A stretch of 64,000 nt of DNA from Gemmatimonadota bacterium (GCA_028287305.1 JAQBPX010000002.1:248001-312000), one strand, 5' to 3'; numbered from the stretch's first letter, positions 29,296 to 38,316 are shown. Made by a program: numbers and translations. The notes: generated from the letters alone by a model not told the origin.

Positions 29296-29970
29296 GTGGG
29301 AGAGAAAGCGCAGCATCCCGACCTGATGGAAAAGCCGGCATGGCGGGGCGTGCTTCACCAGCATGCCGCCTGGTCGGCGCTCGCCCTCGGCGCGCTCCTG
29401 GTGATGCTCTCACCCACCGTGCGGGCGGGCGTGGCCGTGGGAGTGTACGCCCTGAGCCTCACGATCCTGTTCACGGTGAGCGCGTTTTATCACCGCGTGC
29501 AGTGGTCGCCACGCGCCCGAGCCGGGATGCGGCGCGCGGACCATGCGTCGATCTTCGTGCTCATCGCGGGCAGCTATACGCCCATCGCGCTGCTGGGCGT
29601 GGGCGGGGCCGCCGGCACGCGCCTCTGCATCGCGGTCTGGTGCGGCGCCTTCGTGGGCGTCATGCAGTCGCTCTTCTGGGCGGGAGCGCCGAAGTGGGTG
29701 CAGGCGCTCCTCGCGGTAGGCGTGGGCTGGATGGTGGTCCCGTACCTGGGCGACGTGCGACGCGCGCTCGAGGCGCAGCAGATCTGGCTGATGCTCGCCG
29801 GCGGCATCGCGTACACGATCGGGGCGGTGGTGTATGCCACGAAGAAGCCCGACCCGAGGCCGATGGTGTTCGGGTACCACGAGGTTTTTCACGCGCTGAC
29901 CATCGTGGGCGCCGCGTGCCACTTCGTGGCGGTGCTGCAGATCGTGAGGCAGCTGCAGCAGGCGTCCTGA
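29296..29970 (+). CDS. Hemolysin III / PAQR family membrane protein
   Basis: 224 residues from a GTG at 29296 (an ATG ten codons in is an alternative start). Seven membrane helices and the PAQR metal-site residues are visible: SAFYHRVQW at ~56-64, RADHASIFVLIAGSYTP at ~76-92 and the C-terminal GYHEVFHALTIVGAACHFVA near 193-212. This family includes YqfA and Bacillus hemolysin III homologues and is related to eukaryotic adiponectin receptors, which act as zinc-dependent ceramidases. The bacterial role is thought to concern membrane lipid homeostasis. Convergent with the giant nuclease gene. Confidence 0.93.
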   Translation: MGEKAQHPDLMEKPAWRGVLHQHAAWSALALGALLVMLSPTVRAGVAVGVYALSLTILFTVSAFYHRVQWSPRARAGMRRADHASIFVLIAGSYTPIALLGVGGAAGTRLCIAVWCGAFVGVMQSLFWAGAPKWVQALLAVGVGWMVVPYLGDVRRALEAQQIWLMLAGGIAYTIGAVVYATKKPDPRPMVFGYHEVFHALTIVGAACHFVAVLQIVRQLQQAS

Positions 29971-29994
29971 GCGCCAGCGCGGGATCCCTCGGTG

Positions 29995-30220
29995 CTGTTG
30001 CGCCGGGGCCGAACGAACTAATGAGCCGCGGTGCAACGCTGTGGGGCCTTCGGCCCACGCTGAACCGCACCTCGGCACGCCATCGAAAGCAATCAGGACT
30101 CGAGCACGGGTTCGGAGTCCTGCATTGCCTTTTGTGAACTGCAACTGCACGGCTGTTGCAGCGCGGGCCGCAGGCCCACCGCGTTGAACAGCGGCTCATT
30201 CGTTCCCTGGGCTCGTTGCG
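29995..30220. repeat. Foldback element C (226 bp)
   Basis: It occupies most of the 311-bp gap between the hemolysin-III stop and the giant nuclease stop. The left end is the same 17-mer that begins element B (CTGTTGCGCCGGGGCCG, 29995-30011). The outer arm 30011-30039 pairs with 30181-30205 apart from a 4-nt bulge. Each half then carries its own hairpin of related sequence (30041-30058 and 30163-30182). A central stem CAGGACTC (30094-30101) pairs with GAGTCCTG (30115-30122). Arms are otherwise unlike A and B. Confidence 0.8.
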
Positions 30221-30256
30221 AAAAGAAACCGCCGCCGACGTGATCGTCGGCGGCGG
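30221..30256 (-). terminator. Rho-independent terminator of the giant nuclease gene
   Basis: On the minus strand, a perfect 12-bp stem (30245-30256 with 30229-30240) around a 4-nt loop is followed by TTTCTTTT. It begins 25 bp after the nuclease stop codon. A classic intrinsic terminator layout. Confidence 0.85.
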
Positions 30257-30281
30257 CTTCACTTCGGGCCTGCGGTGAGGA

Positions 30282-33200
30282 CTACCCGCCGATGCTCGCG
30301 ATCACGCGGAGCGCGTAGGCACGGATCGGATCCGCGGCGGCTGCCGAGATCTTGCCCGTCTTCACGTCCGCATCCAGCTCGTTCAGGAACGCCTGCAGCA
30401 TGTTCACCGCAGGGTTGGAGTTCCCCTTGGCAAGCTGCGCGCTTGCGTTGTCGAGCTTCGTGAGCAGCGAATTCAGCTGGCCACTGTTGAGGCCAGTCAG
30501 GGCTGCCACGCTGGCCCGGAGGCTCGCGACGCCCTGGTCGCCCGACAGCACGACGACGGAGGCCGAGTTGCTGCCTGCACCGTTGTCCTTGTCGGTCACG
30601 GTCGCGACGGTCGTGAAGGTACCCGCCGTGTTGAACGCGTGGCTGAACGAGAACGCGTTGCCCGAGATCGACAGCGGGAAGTTGCCGCTGCCGTCACCGA
30701 AGCTCACGCTGCCGGTCCACGTGTCGGCGCCCGGATCCGTGAAGCTGCTCGACGCGGTGTACGTCTCGCCCTTGAGGATCGTCGCGCCGGCGAAGGCAGC
30801 GACGGTGGGCGCCACGTTCAGCGACGTCACCGTTGCAGTGGCCGAACCACTCGCCGCATCCGGCGTGGTCTCGGTGACCGTCACCGTGACCGTGTAGCTC
30901 CCATTGTCGGCGTACTGGTGCGAGAGCGTGAACGACTTGCCGGAGAGCGTGAGCGCCTGTGCGCCCGAGCCGTCGCCGTAATCGACCGTGGCCGACCACG
31001 TGTCGGCACCCGGGTCACCGAACGAACCGGTGGCCGAGTAGGTACCGGACTCGTTTATCGTGCCGCCGGCGAACGCGTTGACCGACGGCGCGACGTTGGC
31101 GACCGTGACCGTGGCGCTGTTGGTGCCCGTGGGACCGCCGGTCTCGGTGACGCTCACCGTGACCGTGAAGCTCCCGTCCTGCGAATACGCGTGGCTGAGC
31201 GCGAACGACTTGTCGGCGGCGAGCGCGAGCGGCTGAGCGCCGCTGCCGTCGCCGTAATCCACCGTGGCGGTGAATGCGCCGCTGCCTGCGTCGGCGAACG
31301 ACCCGGTGGCGGTGTAGCTGCCACCCTCGTTGATCGAGGCGCCGCTGAACGCGTTCACCGTGGGCGTCACGTCACGCACGGTGACGGTGGCTGAGGTGGA
31401 GGAGCTCGACGTGCCGTCGGAGACCGTGACGGTCACCGTGAAGCTGCCGTCGTCGGCGTAGTGGTGGTCGAGCGAGAACGACTTGCTGGCGTCGAGCGTG
31501 AGCGCCTGTGCGCCCGAGCCATCGCCGTAGTCCACCGTGGCCGACCACTGGTCGGCGCCCGGATCGCTGAACGAGCCGGCGGAGGAGAAGCTGCTGCCCT
31601 CATCGATCGTCGCGCCGCTGATCGCGGAGACCGACGGGGCGACGTTGGTGATGGCGACCGTGCTGGTGGACTGGCTCGTGCCGCCCTTGCCGTCGCTGAC
31701 GGTGAGGCCGATCACGTAGCTGCCGTCCTGCGTGAACGTGTAGGACAGCGACGCCGAGCTGCCGGCGGGCTGGCCGTTCACCGTCCACTGGTACGCGAGC
31801 ACGTCATTGTCGGCGTCGGTGGACGTCGCCGCGCTGAAGTCGAGCTGCGAGCCCTCGCTGCCGCCGGCCAGTCCCGCGCCGGTGATGTGCGACGCCGGGG
31901 CGCAGTTGCGCGACTCGAGGCGGCACTGGATCGCCTCGGGAAGCGCGTTGAGCAGGTCGTAGCCGGTGGACTGCTGGATCTTCGCGATCGACGACTGGTA
32001 CGCCGGAAGCGACCAGGAGGCGGTGGTGACCACGGAGTTCTCCATTACGACGGCGATCACCTGCACGTCGGATGGCGAGGTGATGCCACTGGCCGCACGG
32101 CCATCCGGGACGATCACCGCGACCTTGAACATCGAGTCGGGCACGGCGATGTGGCCGATGCCGGTCATGAAGCCGAAGCCGTCCTGGCCGTTCGTGCGGC
32201 CGCGCGTGTAGATCGGGCCCGCGATGATGTACACCTCGGTCGTGGGACCGACGATGTCACGCAGGTGGTTCTCGAGATCGCCCCAGGCGCCGGCGTTGGC
32301 CGTCTGGTTCTGGGGGATCATGTTCGTCAGGTAGAACGTGGGAGCGTTGTCGGCATCGCTGATGTTCCAGTCCGCGGAGGGCGACATGTGCCCGCGCGAG
32401 TAGATGCCGCCGTTGATCCACTCATTCGTGTCGAACGCCTTGATGCCCGCGGCGATGAGCTGCGGGTCCTGCGAGAAGCAGTTGCAACGGCCCGCGCCGC
32501 CGGCCTTCTGGTGCGTGGCGTCGAGGTTCCAGCTGACCCAGTTCGGCGTGCCGCGGCTCACGTTGTACGACAGCGTGTACTGCCGGCGCGCGATGATGAA
32601 GTCATCGGACGGATCGGCATCGGTCGGGGTGCCGAGCTCCAGGTTGTGGCCGTCACGCACAGTGGAGAGCGGCGTGGGGTCATTGACCTGCACGGTGGTC
32701 GAGGCGCTCGTCACGCCGTCGCTGGTGGCGAGGGCGGTGATGCTCACCGATCCCACGCCAGTGGCGGTGACGATGCCGGCAGGGCTCACCGTGGCGATGG
32801 ACGTGTTCGCGGAGGACCACGTCATCACCGAGTTGTTGGTGATCGGGTTGCCCTTGCCGTCCGTGCCCGTGTTGATGAAGACCTGGAACTGGAAGCCCAC
32901 GGGCAGCGGCGTTGCGCGGCCGGCGAGGCTGAAGTTGCCCGTGACCGGCGTGACGGTGACCGCAGTGGTCGCCGAGATGCCGTTCGCGGTCGTCGTGGTG
33001 ATGGTCGTGGAGCCGACCGCGACGCCGGTGAAGGTGCCCGCGGCATTCACCGACGCGATGGCCGGGTTCGCGCTGCTGTAGCTGTAGGTCGTGCCGGCGG
33101 GCTGGCCGTCAGCGTCGAGCGCCGTGGGAACGATCGCCTTGGTCTGGCCGACCTTGAGCGACCAGGCGGCCGGGTTCACGGTGAGCGTGGCCGGCGCGGC

Positions 33201-34163
33201 AGTCACGTTGAGCGTTGCCGTCGACGTCACGGTGCCCTGGTCGGTGACCGCGCTCACGCCGATCGTGGCGCTGCCCTTGGCGAGGGTGGAGGCGACGCCA
33301 GCCGCGTCGATCGTGGCGACCGCAGTGTTCGAGCTCGTCCAGGTGGCCGAGTTGATCGTCACTGCGTTGCCGCCCTTGGTCGCGCTGGCGGTGAAGGTCA
33401 CCGGCGTGCCGGCCTGCACCGTGGACGACGCGGGTGAGATCGACACCCCGAGTGCGTTGGTGGGCTGCACGAATGCCGACGACGTGTTGCGCGGGCTCGG
33501 CGCGGCGTACGAGAAGTCGGCGCTGTTGTTGTTCGTGTCCTGGCGGCCGAAGTCCTTGCGGATCGACGCCGTCACGTTGCCGGAGAAGCTTGCGGGCGAG
33601 ACCGAGCCCTCGAAGCAGTTGGCGCCGGAACCGAAGGCGACGTAGTCGATCACGGTCGCGTCGGTCTCGAGTGGGCAGCCGTTGCCCACGAGCGCCGAGG
33701 TTGCGTGCACGAGTGCGACCTTGCCGCCGGTCGCTCCCATTGCGATCGTCGCGGTCGCGTCGGGCGTGGGGAGCGCCGTGGTGCCTCCGGTGCCCTGTGC
33801 TTCCTGCACCAGGTAGTACTGCCCGACCGCCAGGGTCACGTTCGTCAGGCTGGTCACCTGCCACGTGGTGCCGGCCGAGCTTGAATACTGCACCGACCAC
33901 CCGTTCAGGCTGATCGGGGCCGAGCTTCCGTTATAGAGCTCGATGAAGTCGTTCTTGAGGATCGAGTTGGCATTTCCACCACCGCCGTACACCTGGCTGA
34001 TGACGAACCCGGTGATCGGAATGATGTTCTTCGCCGCAGGTCCGCCACTCGCAACGTCCGAGGGGCCCATGAGCTTGTCCGCGCCAGCCGTGCACGCGCC
34101 AACGACGAGCAGCGCCGCGAACCATAAACGGACGCGGCGAGTACCAAACGTTTTGAGCGACAT
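30282..34163 (-). CDS. Giant secreted lipoprotein nuclease with lamin-tail, Ig-like, PKD and FIMAH-like domains
   Basis: 1293 residues from the ATG at 34163. A lipobox (V-G-A-C, Cys near 24) makes it an exported lipoprotein. In order: a lamin-tail domain at ~48-200 (FIELYNGSSAPISLNGWSVQ); three bacterial Ig-like (BID2) domains at ~225-490; a DNA/RNA non-specific endonuclease at ~500-740 with YSRGHMSPSADW near 588 (catalytic His) and LTNMIPQNQ near 615 (metal-binding Asn); five PKD-type domains at ~760-1195, four of them near-identical ~90-residue tandem units with DYGDGSGAQ; and a FIMAH-like helical end at ~1205-1293. It probably degrades extracellular nucleic acid at the cell surface. An intrinsic terminator follows. 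Confidence 0.9.
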   Translation of the reverse strand: MSLKTFGTRRVRLWFAALLVVGACTAGADKLMGPSDVASGGPAAKNIIPITGFVISQVYGGGGNANSILKNDFIELYNGSSAPISLNGWSVQYSSSAGTTWQVTSLTNVTLAVGQYYLVQEAQGTGGTTALPTPDATATIAMGATGGKVALVHATSALVGNGCPLETDATVIDYVAFGSGANCFEGSVSPASFSGNVTASIRKDFGRQDTNNNSADFSYAAPSPRNTSSAFVQPTNALGVSISPASSTVQAGTPVTFTASATKGGNAVTINSATWTSSNTAVATIDAAGVASTLAKGSATIGVSAVTDQGTVTSTATLNVTAAPATLTVNPAAWSLKVGQTKAIVPTALDADGQPAGTTYSYSSANPAIASVNAAGTFTGVAVGSTTITTTTANGISATTAVTVTPVTGNFSLAGRATPLPVGFQFQVFINTGTDGKGNPITNNSVMTWSSANTSIATVSPAGIVTATGVGSVSITALATSDGVTSASTTVQVNDPTPLSTVRDGHNLELGTPTDADPSDDFIIARRQYTLSYNVSRGTPNWVSWNLDATHQKAGGAGRCNCFSQDPQLIAAGIKAFDTNEWINGGIYSRGHMSPSADWNISDADNAPTFYLTNMIPQNQTANAGAWGDLENHLRDIVGPTTEVYIIAGPIYTRGRTNGQDGFGFMTGIGHIAVPDSMFKVAVIVPDGRAASGITSPSDVQVIAVVMENSVVTTASWSLPAYQSSIAKIQQSTGYDLLNALPEAIQCRLESRNCAPASHITGAGLAGGSEGSQLDFSAATSTDADNDVLAYQWTVNGQPAGSSASLSYTFTQDGSYVIGLTVSDGKGGTSQSTSTVAITNVAPSVSAISGATIDEGSSFSSAGSFSDPGADQWSATVDYGDGSGAQALTLDASKSFSLDHHYADDGSFTVTVTVSDGTSSSSTSATVTVRDVTPTVNAFSGASINEGGSYTATGSFADAGSGAFTATVDYGDGSGAQPLALAADKSFALSHAYSQDGSFTVTVSVTETGGPTGTNSATVTVANVAPSVNAFAGGTINESGTYSATGSFGDPGADTWSATVDYGDGSGAQALTLSGKSFTLSHQYADNGSYTVTVTVTETTPDAASGSATATVTSLNVAPTVAAFAGATILKGETYTASSSFTDPGADTWTGSVSFGDGSGNFPLSISGNAFSFSHAFNTAGTFTTVATVTDKDNGAGSNSASVVVLSGDQGVASLRASVAALTGLNSGQLNSLLTKLDNASAQLAKGNSNPAVNMLQAFLNELDADVKTGKISAAAADPIRAYALRVIASIGG
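30550..31642 (-). repeat. Tandem ~273-bp repeats encoding PKD units
   Basis: Four units inside the nuclease gene begin near 31642, 31370, 31098 and 30818 on the minus strand, about 272-280 bp apart. They share long near-identical stretches, for example those for DYGDGSGAQ and the strand before it. Such tracts can recombine and vary in copy number. Confidence 0.75.
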
Positions 34164-34324
34164 GTGGGGGGGTCTACAGTGGGGAAACGCATGGCCCGCT
34201 CCCTCGGCAGGCATCCCCTAAATAAACGCCCGATGCGACCCGTAAGCGAGGGCGGCTTCAGCAGTATTTACATCTGTTACCTCGAGCGATCGCGACCGTA
34301 CAGGTCCCGATACCCCGCCGTTAC

Positions 34325-34837
34325 CTACTCCCCGAACTGCGGGGCGTGCTGGACCTCCGGCTCCTCCTCCAGCCGCAGCCGCTCCAGCGTCCGGGCGCAG
34401 GTGTTCCAGCGCAGGATCGCATCATCATTCCCGGCCTTCCGAAGCGCCTCCGCCCGCTCGAAGCTCTCCATGGCCGACAGGAACAGCTTCCGCGCGATCC
34501 CCTCGGCGTGCATCACCCCGTGCGCGAGCTTGGCGTGACCCAGCCGCTCGTCGATGATCCCCGCGTAGTAGGCCCGCTGGTACTCATCGGTGATGTGCGC
34601 CAGTTCCCCGCGCGCCCGCCGCGCGAGGTCGCCCGGCTCCGCCCCGAACTGGTCCGTGAGCGACAGCAGGTACATCACCCGCACCTGCTGGTTCTCCGGA
34701 TCCACCTTCAGGATGTCGAGGCAGATGCTCTCCGTGGCCCAGGACTGGTTGAGCAACCGGTAGCGCTCCGCCTTCTGCAGCGCGCGCGCCACGGCGTCAC
34801 TCGAGATGGTCTTGATCTGGTGCATGGTGTTCTCCAT
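34325..34837 (-). CDS. TPR-like helical protein at the end of the sdh operon
   Basis: 170 residues, soluble, no signal. It looks like a small helical-repeat protein: ALQKAERYRLLNQSWATESI, VDPENQQVRVMYLLSLTD and ESFERAEALRKAGNDD have TPR-type spacing. A GGGAG ribosome-binding site precedes the ATG, 15 bp after the sdhB stop, so it is the fourth gene of the complex II operon. Its position suggests a role in complex II assembly or control, but that is inference from context. I do not recognise a named family. Confidence 0.8.
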   Translation of the reverse strand: MENTMHQIKTISSDAVARALQKAERYRLLNQSWATESICLDILKVDPENQQVRVMYLLSLTDQFGAEPGDLARRARGELAHITDEYQRAYYAGIIDERLGHAKLAHGVMHAEGIARKLFLSAMESFERAEALRKAGNDDAILRWNTCARTLERLRLEEEPEVQHAPQFGE

Positions 34838-34852
34838 GTCGGCTCCCTCGCC

Positions 34853-35704
34853 TCAACCCCTCTTCGGCCCGCGCACCAGGCGCACCAGCGCCTTGAGCGG
34901 GTCGTAGTGCCGGTCGACCACCCGCTCCTTGAGCGGGATGATCGCGTTGTCCGTGATCGTGATGTGCTCGGGGCACACCTTGGTGCAGCACTTCGTGATG
35001 TTGCAGTAGCCGATGCCGAAGTCCTCCTTCAGCTCGGTGACGCGATCCGCCACGTCCAATGGATGCATCTCGAGGGCCGCGGCATACACCAGGTACCGCG
35101 GTCCGATGAACTCCTCGTGCTTGTGATGGTCACGCAGCACGTGGCAGACATCCTGGCAGAGGAAGCACTCGATGCACTTCCGGAATTCCTGCACCCGGTC
35201 CACGTCCTCCTGCTGGATCCGCCAGGTGCCATCGGGCGCATCGGGCGGGCGCGGCGTGAACTTCTTGATGCGCGGCTTCACCCGGAAGTTCCAGCTGACG
35301 TCGGTCACCAGGTCGCGCACGTGCGGGAACGCGCGCATCGGCTCGACCGTCACGGGCTCGTTCGCCGGCAGGTCTTCCAGCCGCGTCATGCACATCAGCT
35401 TCGGCTTGCCGTTGATCTCCGCCGAGCACGAGCCGCACTTGCCCGCCTTGCAGTTCCATCGCACGGCGAGGTCGTTCGCCTGCTCCGCCTGGATGCGATG
35501 CACGGCATCGAGCACCACCATGCCGTCGTTCGTCTCGGTGGTGTAGTCGGTGAACGCGCCCGCGCCATCGGCGCCGCGCCAGATGCTGAAGGTGCGCGTG
35601 CTGTGCCCGACCGCCGCATCCTGCGCACTCTGCGCGGCGGTGTAGGCGTCGACGGCACGCCCATTCGGGCGTGCCGTCGACGGATCGATTGGGGGCGACG
35701 TCAT
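34853..35704 (-). CDS. sdhB: Succinate dehydrogenase/fumarate reductase iron-sulfur subunit
   Basis: 283 residues. Cluster ligands are all visible: [2Fe-2S] C85, C90, C93, C105 (WNCKAGKCGSCS); [4Fe-4S] C177, C180, C183 with C187 (KCIECFLCQDVC); and the last cluster from C234, C240 and C244 (YCNITKCCTKVCPEHI). It passes electrons from the flavoprotein to quinone through the membrane subunit. Its ATG overlaps the sdhA stop (ATGA). The first ~35 residues are an Ala/Ser/Thr-rich extension before the ferredoxin fold; codons 8-19 form a perfect 16-bp DNA palindrome described separately. Confidence 0.96.
   Translation of the reverse strand: MTSPPIDPSTARPNGRAVDAYTAAQSAQDAAVGHSTRTFSIWRGADGAGAFTDYTTETNDGMVVLDAVHRIQAEQANDLAVRWNCKAGKCGSCSAEINGKPKLMCMTRLEDLPANEPVTVEPMRAFPHVRDLVTDVSWNFRVKPRIKKFTPRPPDAPDGTWRIQQEDVDRVQEFRKCIECFLCQDVCHVLRDHHKHEEFIGPRYLVYAAALEMHPLDVADRVTELKEDFGIGYCNITKCCTKVCPEHITITDNAIIPLKERVVDRHYDPLKALVRLVRGPKRG
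35647..35682 (-). promoter_or_regulatory. Perfect 16-bp hairpin inside the 5' end of sdhB
   Basis: Bases 35647-35662 and 35667-35682 are exact reverse complements around a 4-nt loop. In the message the stem spans nucleotides 23-58 of the sdhB reading frame, just past the coupled sdhA stop/sdhB start. Such a stable GC-rich stem near a start codon could slow ribosomes or set sdhB output relative to sdhA. Confidence 0.7.
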
Positions 35705-37518
35705 GTCTGCATCTCCTTGATGATCGCCTCGAGCTCGTCGGGCATCGGCGGGATCATGGCCCGCTCGAGCTGCATCTCGCCGCCGCTCCCGAGCTTCACC
35801 ACATGGTTGAAGCGGGCGAACTCCGGGTCCTTGTCCGGGTAGTCGTCGCGGAAGTGCCCGCCACGGCTTTCGCGCCGCTCGATCGCCGAGCGCGTGACGG
35901 CTTCCGACACGATGAGGAGGTGCCGCAGGTCGAGCGCCGTGTGCCAGCCCGGGTTGTACTCGCGATTCCCCGGCACGCCCACCTTCGCCGCGCGCTGCTT
36001 GAGCACCTCGAGCTCCGCCATCGCGCGCTCCATCTCCTCCTGCACGCGCACGATGCCCACGTAGTTCTGCATGGTCGTCTGCAGCGACTCCTGCACCTGG
36101 TACGGGCCCTCGGCGTCGCTGCCGCGCTCGAAGGGCGCGAGTGCCTCGGCGGCCGCCGCGTCGAGCACGCCCTGGTCGATGGCCGGCGACTGCTGCGCGC
36201 GCGCGAACTCCGCCGCGTGCTGGCCCGCGCGCTTGCCGAACACCAGCAGGTCGCTGAGCGAGTTGCCACCCAGCCGGTTCGCTCCATGCAGCCCCGCCGC
36301 GCATTCACCAGCGGCGAACAGCCCGGGCACGTTCGTCATCTGCGTGTCGCCATCCACGCGAATGCCGCCCATCACGTAGTGCGTGGTGGGCCCGATCTCC
36401 ATCGCTTCCTTCGTGATGTCGATCCCCGCGAGCTGCATGAACTGGTGGTACATGCTCGGCAGCTTCTTGCGGATGTGCTCCGCCGCGTTCGGGATGCGCT
36501 CCTTGATCCACGAGATGTCCAGGTACACGCCGCCATGCGGCGAGCCGCGCCCCTCCTTCACCTCGCGCACGATCATGCGTGCCACATGGTCGCGCGTGAG
36601 GAGCTCGGGCGGGCGGCGCGCGTCCTTGTCGCCCTGCGTGTAGCGCCAGCCCTCCTCCTCGTTGTCCGCCGTCTGCGGCTTGTAGTTGTCGGGGATGTTG
36701 TCGAACATGAAGCGCTTGCCGTCCTTGTTGCGCAGCACGCCGCCCTCGCCGCGCACGCCCTCCGTGACCAGGATGCCGCGCACGCTCGGCGGCCAGATCA
36801 TCCCGGTGGGATGGAACTGCACGAACTCCATGTCCTGCAGCTCGGCGCCTGCCAGGTACGCGAGCGCCTGCCCGTCGCCGGTGTACTCCCAGCTGGTGCT
36901 CGTGATGTTGAACGCGCGACCGATGCCGCCCGTCGCCATCACCACCGCCTTCGCCCTGAACACGCGGAATCGCCCGCGCTCGCGATCGTAGGCGAACGCC
37001 CCGGCGACGCGATCGCCGTCTCGCAGCAACGAGAGCACGGTGCACTCCATGTGCACGTCCATCCCGGAATGGATCCCGTGATCCTGCAGCGTGCGGATCA
37101 TCTCGAGGCCGGTGCGGTCGCCCACGTGCGCCAGTCGTGGATAGCGATGGCCGCCGAAGTTGCGCTGCAGGATGCGCCCGTCGGGCGTGCGATCGAACAG
37201 CGCGCCCCACGCCTCGAGCTCGTTGACGCGCGCCGGCGCTTCCTGCGCATGCAGCTGCGCCATGCGCCAGTTGTTGAGGTACTGGCCGCCGCGCATCGTG
37301 TCGGCGAAGTGCACGCGCCAGCTGTCGCGGTCATCCACGTTGCCCATCGCGGCGGCCACGCCGCCCTCGGCCATCACCGTGTGCGCCTTGCCGAGGAGCG
37401 ACTTGCACACCACGCCCACCTTGAGGCCCGCGGATGCCACCTCGATGGCGGCGCGCAGTCCCGCGCCGCCCGCGCCGATGACGAGTACGTCGTGCTCGAC
37501 CGTCTGGAAGTCTGCCAT
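35701..37518 (-). CDS. sdhA: Succinate dehydrogenase/fumarate reductase flavoprotein subunit
   Basis: 605 residues. The dinucleotide-binding motif VLVIGAGGAGLRAAIEVASA is at ~11-30, the covalent-FAD region SLLGKAHTVMAEGGVAA at ~40-56 (His near 46), the substrate site FHPTGMIWPPSVRGILVTEG at ~236-255 and the catalytic Arg region HGANRLGGNSLSDLLVFGKR. It oxidises succinate to fumarate at the inner membrane. It follows the membrane subunit by 6 bp and overlaps sdhB by 4 bp. Length and motifs fit the group paired with a single five-helix cytochrome b subunit. Confidence 0.97.
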   Translation of the reverse strand: MADFQTVEHDVLVIGAGGAGLRAAIEVASAGLKVGVVCKSLLGKAHTVMAEGGVAAAMGNVDDRDSWRVHFADTMRGGQYLNNWRMAQLHAQEAPARVNELEAWGALFDRTPDGRILQRNFGGHRYPRLAHVGDRTGLEMIRTLQDHGIHSGMDVHMECTVLSLLRDGDRVAGAFAYDRERGRFRVFRAKAVVMATGGIGRAFNITSTSWEYTGDGQALAYLAGAELQDMEFVQFHPTGMIWPPSVRGILVTEGVRGEGGVLRNKDGKRFMFDNIPDNYKPQTADNEEEGWRYTQGDKDARRPPELLTRDHVARMIVREVKEGRGSPHGGVYLDISWIKERIPNAAEHIRKKLPSMYHQFMQLAGIDITKEAMEIGPTTHYVMGGIRVDGDTQMTNVPGLFAAGECAAGLHGANRLGGNSLSDLLVFGKRAGQHAAEFARAQQSPAIDQGVLDAAAAEALAPFERGSDAEGPYQVQESLQTTMQNYVGIVRVQEEMERAMAELEVLKQRAAKVGVPGNREYNPGWHTALDLRHLLIVSEAVTRSAIERRESRGGHFRDDYPDKDPEFARFNHVVKLGSGGEMQLERAMIPPMPDELEAIIKEMQT

Positions 37519-37524
37519 GATGGG

Positions 37525-38316
37525 CTAGAAGAACCGCACGTCGTGCCACGTGCCCATGGAGCACATGCGCACGTAGATGTCGGAGAAGGCGACCCAGAAC
37601 AGGCTCGCCCACGCCCAGTTCATGTGCCCGCGATTGAGGCAGCTCACGCAGTCGTAGGCCTTGCGTCGCGCTGGCCTGCCGGAGAGCCGGTCGAGGTACC
37701 CGCCCACGAGGTGGCGCAGCGAGTGGCACCCGAGCGTGTAACCGCTCAGCAGGCAGACGTTGACCGTGAGGACGAGTGACCCCACGCCCATGCCGAAGTG
37801 CTTCGCGCCGCTCGCGTCGGCGAACCAGTACGCGCGATACGCGTCGAGGCCGAGGATCAGGAGGAAGAGCAGCGCCGCATAGAGGAAGTAGCGGTGCACG
37901 TTCTGGAGGATGAGCGGCAGCGAGCGCTCGCCCAGGTAGCTGTTGCGCGGCTCACCCACGGCGCATCCGGGAGGGTCGGCCCAGAACGCCTTGTAGTAGG
38001 TGCCACGATAGTAGTAGCAGGTGAAGCGGAAGCCGGCCGGGAAGGGCAGGATCAGCAGCGCCGGCGAAATGGCAGGGATGAATGCGGGGGCATGACGAAA
38101 CCAGGCGTGCGGCGAGTCACCGACCAGCAGCGGAGAGTAGAAGGGCGAGAGGTACGGCCCGAACTCGAAGTGGGCATTCTGGAACGCCGCCCAGGTGGCG
38201 TAGGCCAGGAATCCGCTGAGGATCGTGAAGGCGCCGAGCTGCGGCACCCACCACGCGTCGCGGCGCATGGTCTCGCCGAACTTCCGGCGCGTGAGCTGCA
38301 CGACTTCCTGGGGCAT
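37525..38316 (-). CDS. sdhC: Succinate dehydrogenase cytochrome b membrane subunit
   Basis: 263 residues from the ATG at 38316; an in-frame GTG three codons earlier is too close to the GGAG ribosome-binding site. Five hydrophobic segments are visible. His residues inside or next to helices (QNVHRYFLYAALLFLLI and GYTLGCHSLRHLVGG) can serve as haem ligands. Two short Cys-containing stretches occur, YDCVSCLNRGH near the C-terminus and DPPGCAVGEP mid-chain. This long single-subunit anchor is found in several phyla in place of separate SdhC and SdhD. It is the first gene of sdhC-sdhA-sdhB. Confidence 0.85.
   Translation of the reverse strand: MPQEVVQLTRRKFGETMRRDAWWVPQLGAFTILSGFLAYATWAAFQNAHFEFGPYLSPFYSPLLVGDSPHAWFRHAPAFIPAISPALLILPFPAGFRFTCYYYRGTYYKAFWADPPGCAVGEPRNSYLGERSLPLILQNVHRYFLYAALLFLLILGLDAYRAYWFADASGAKHFGMGVGSLVLTVNVCLLSGYTLGCHSLRHLVGGYLDRLSGRPARRKAYDCVSCLNRGHMNWAWASLFWVAFSDIYVRMCSMGTWHDVRFF

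Noticed and set aside
30550-31642. CRISPR-like regular repeats
   Set aside because: They lie inside one open reading frame and encode tandem PKD domains; repeat and spacer lengths do not fit CRISPR.
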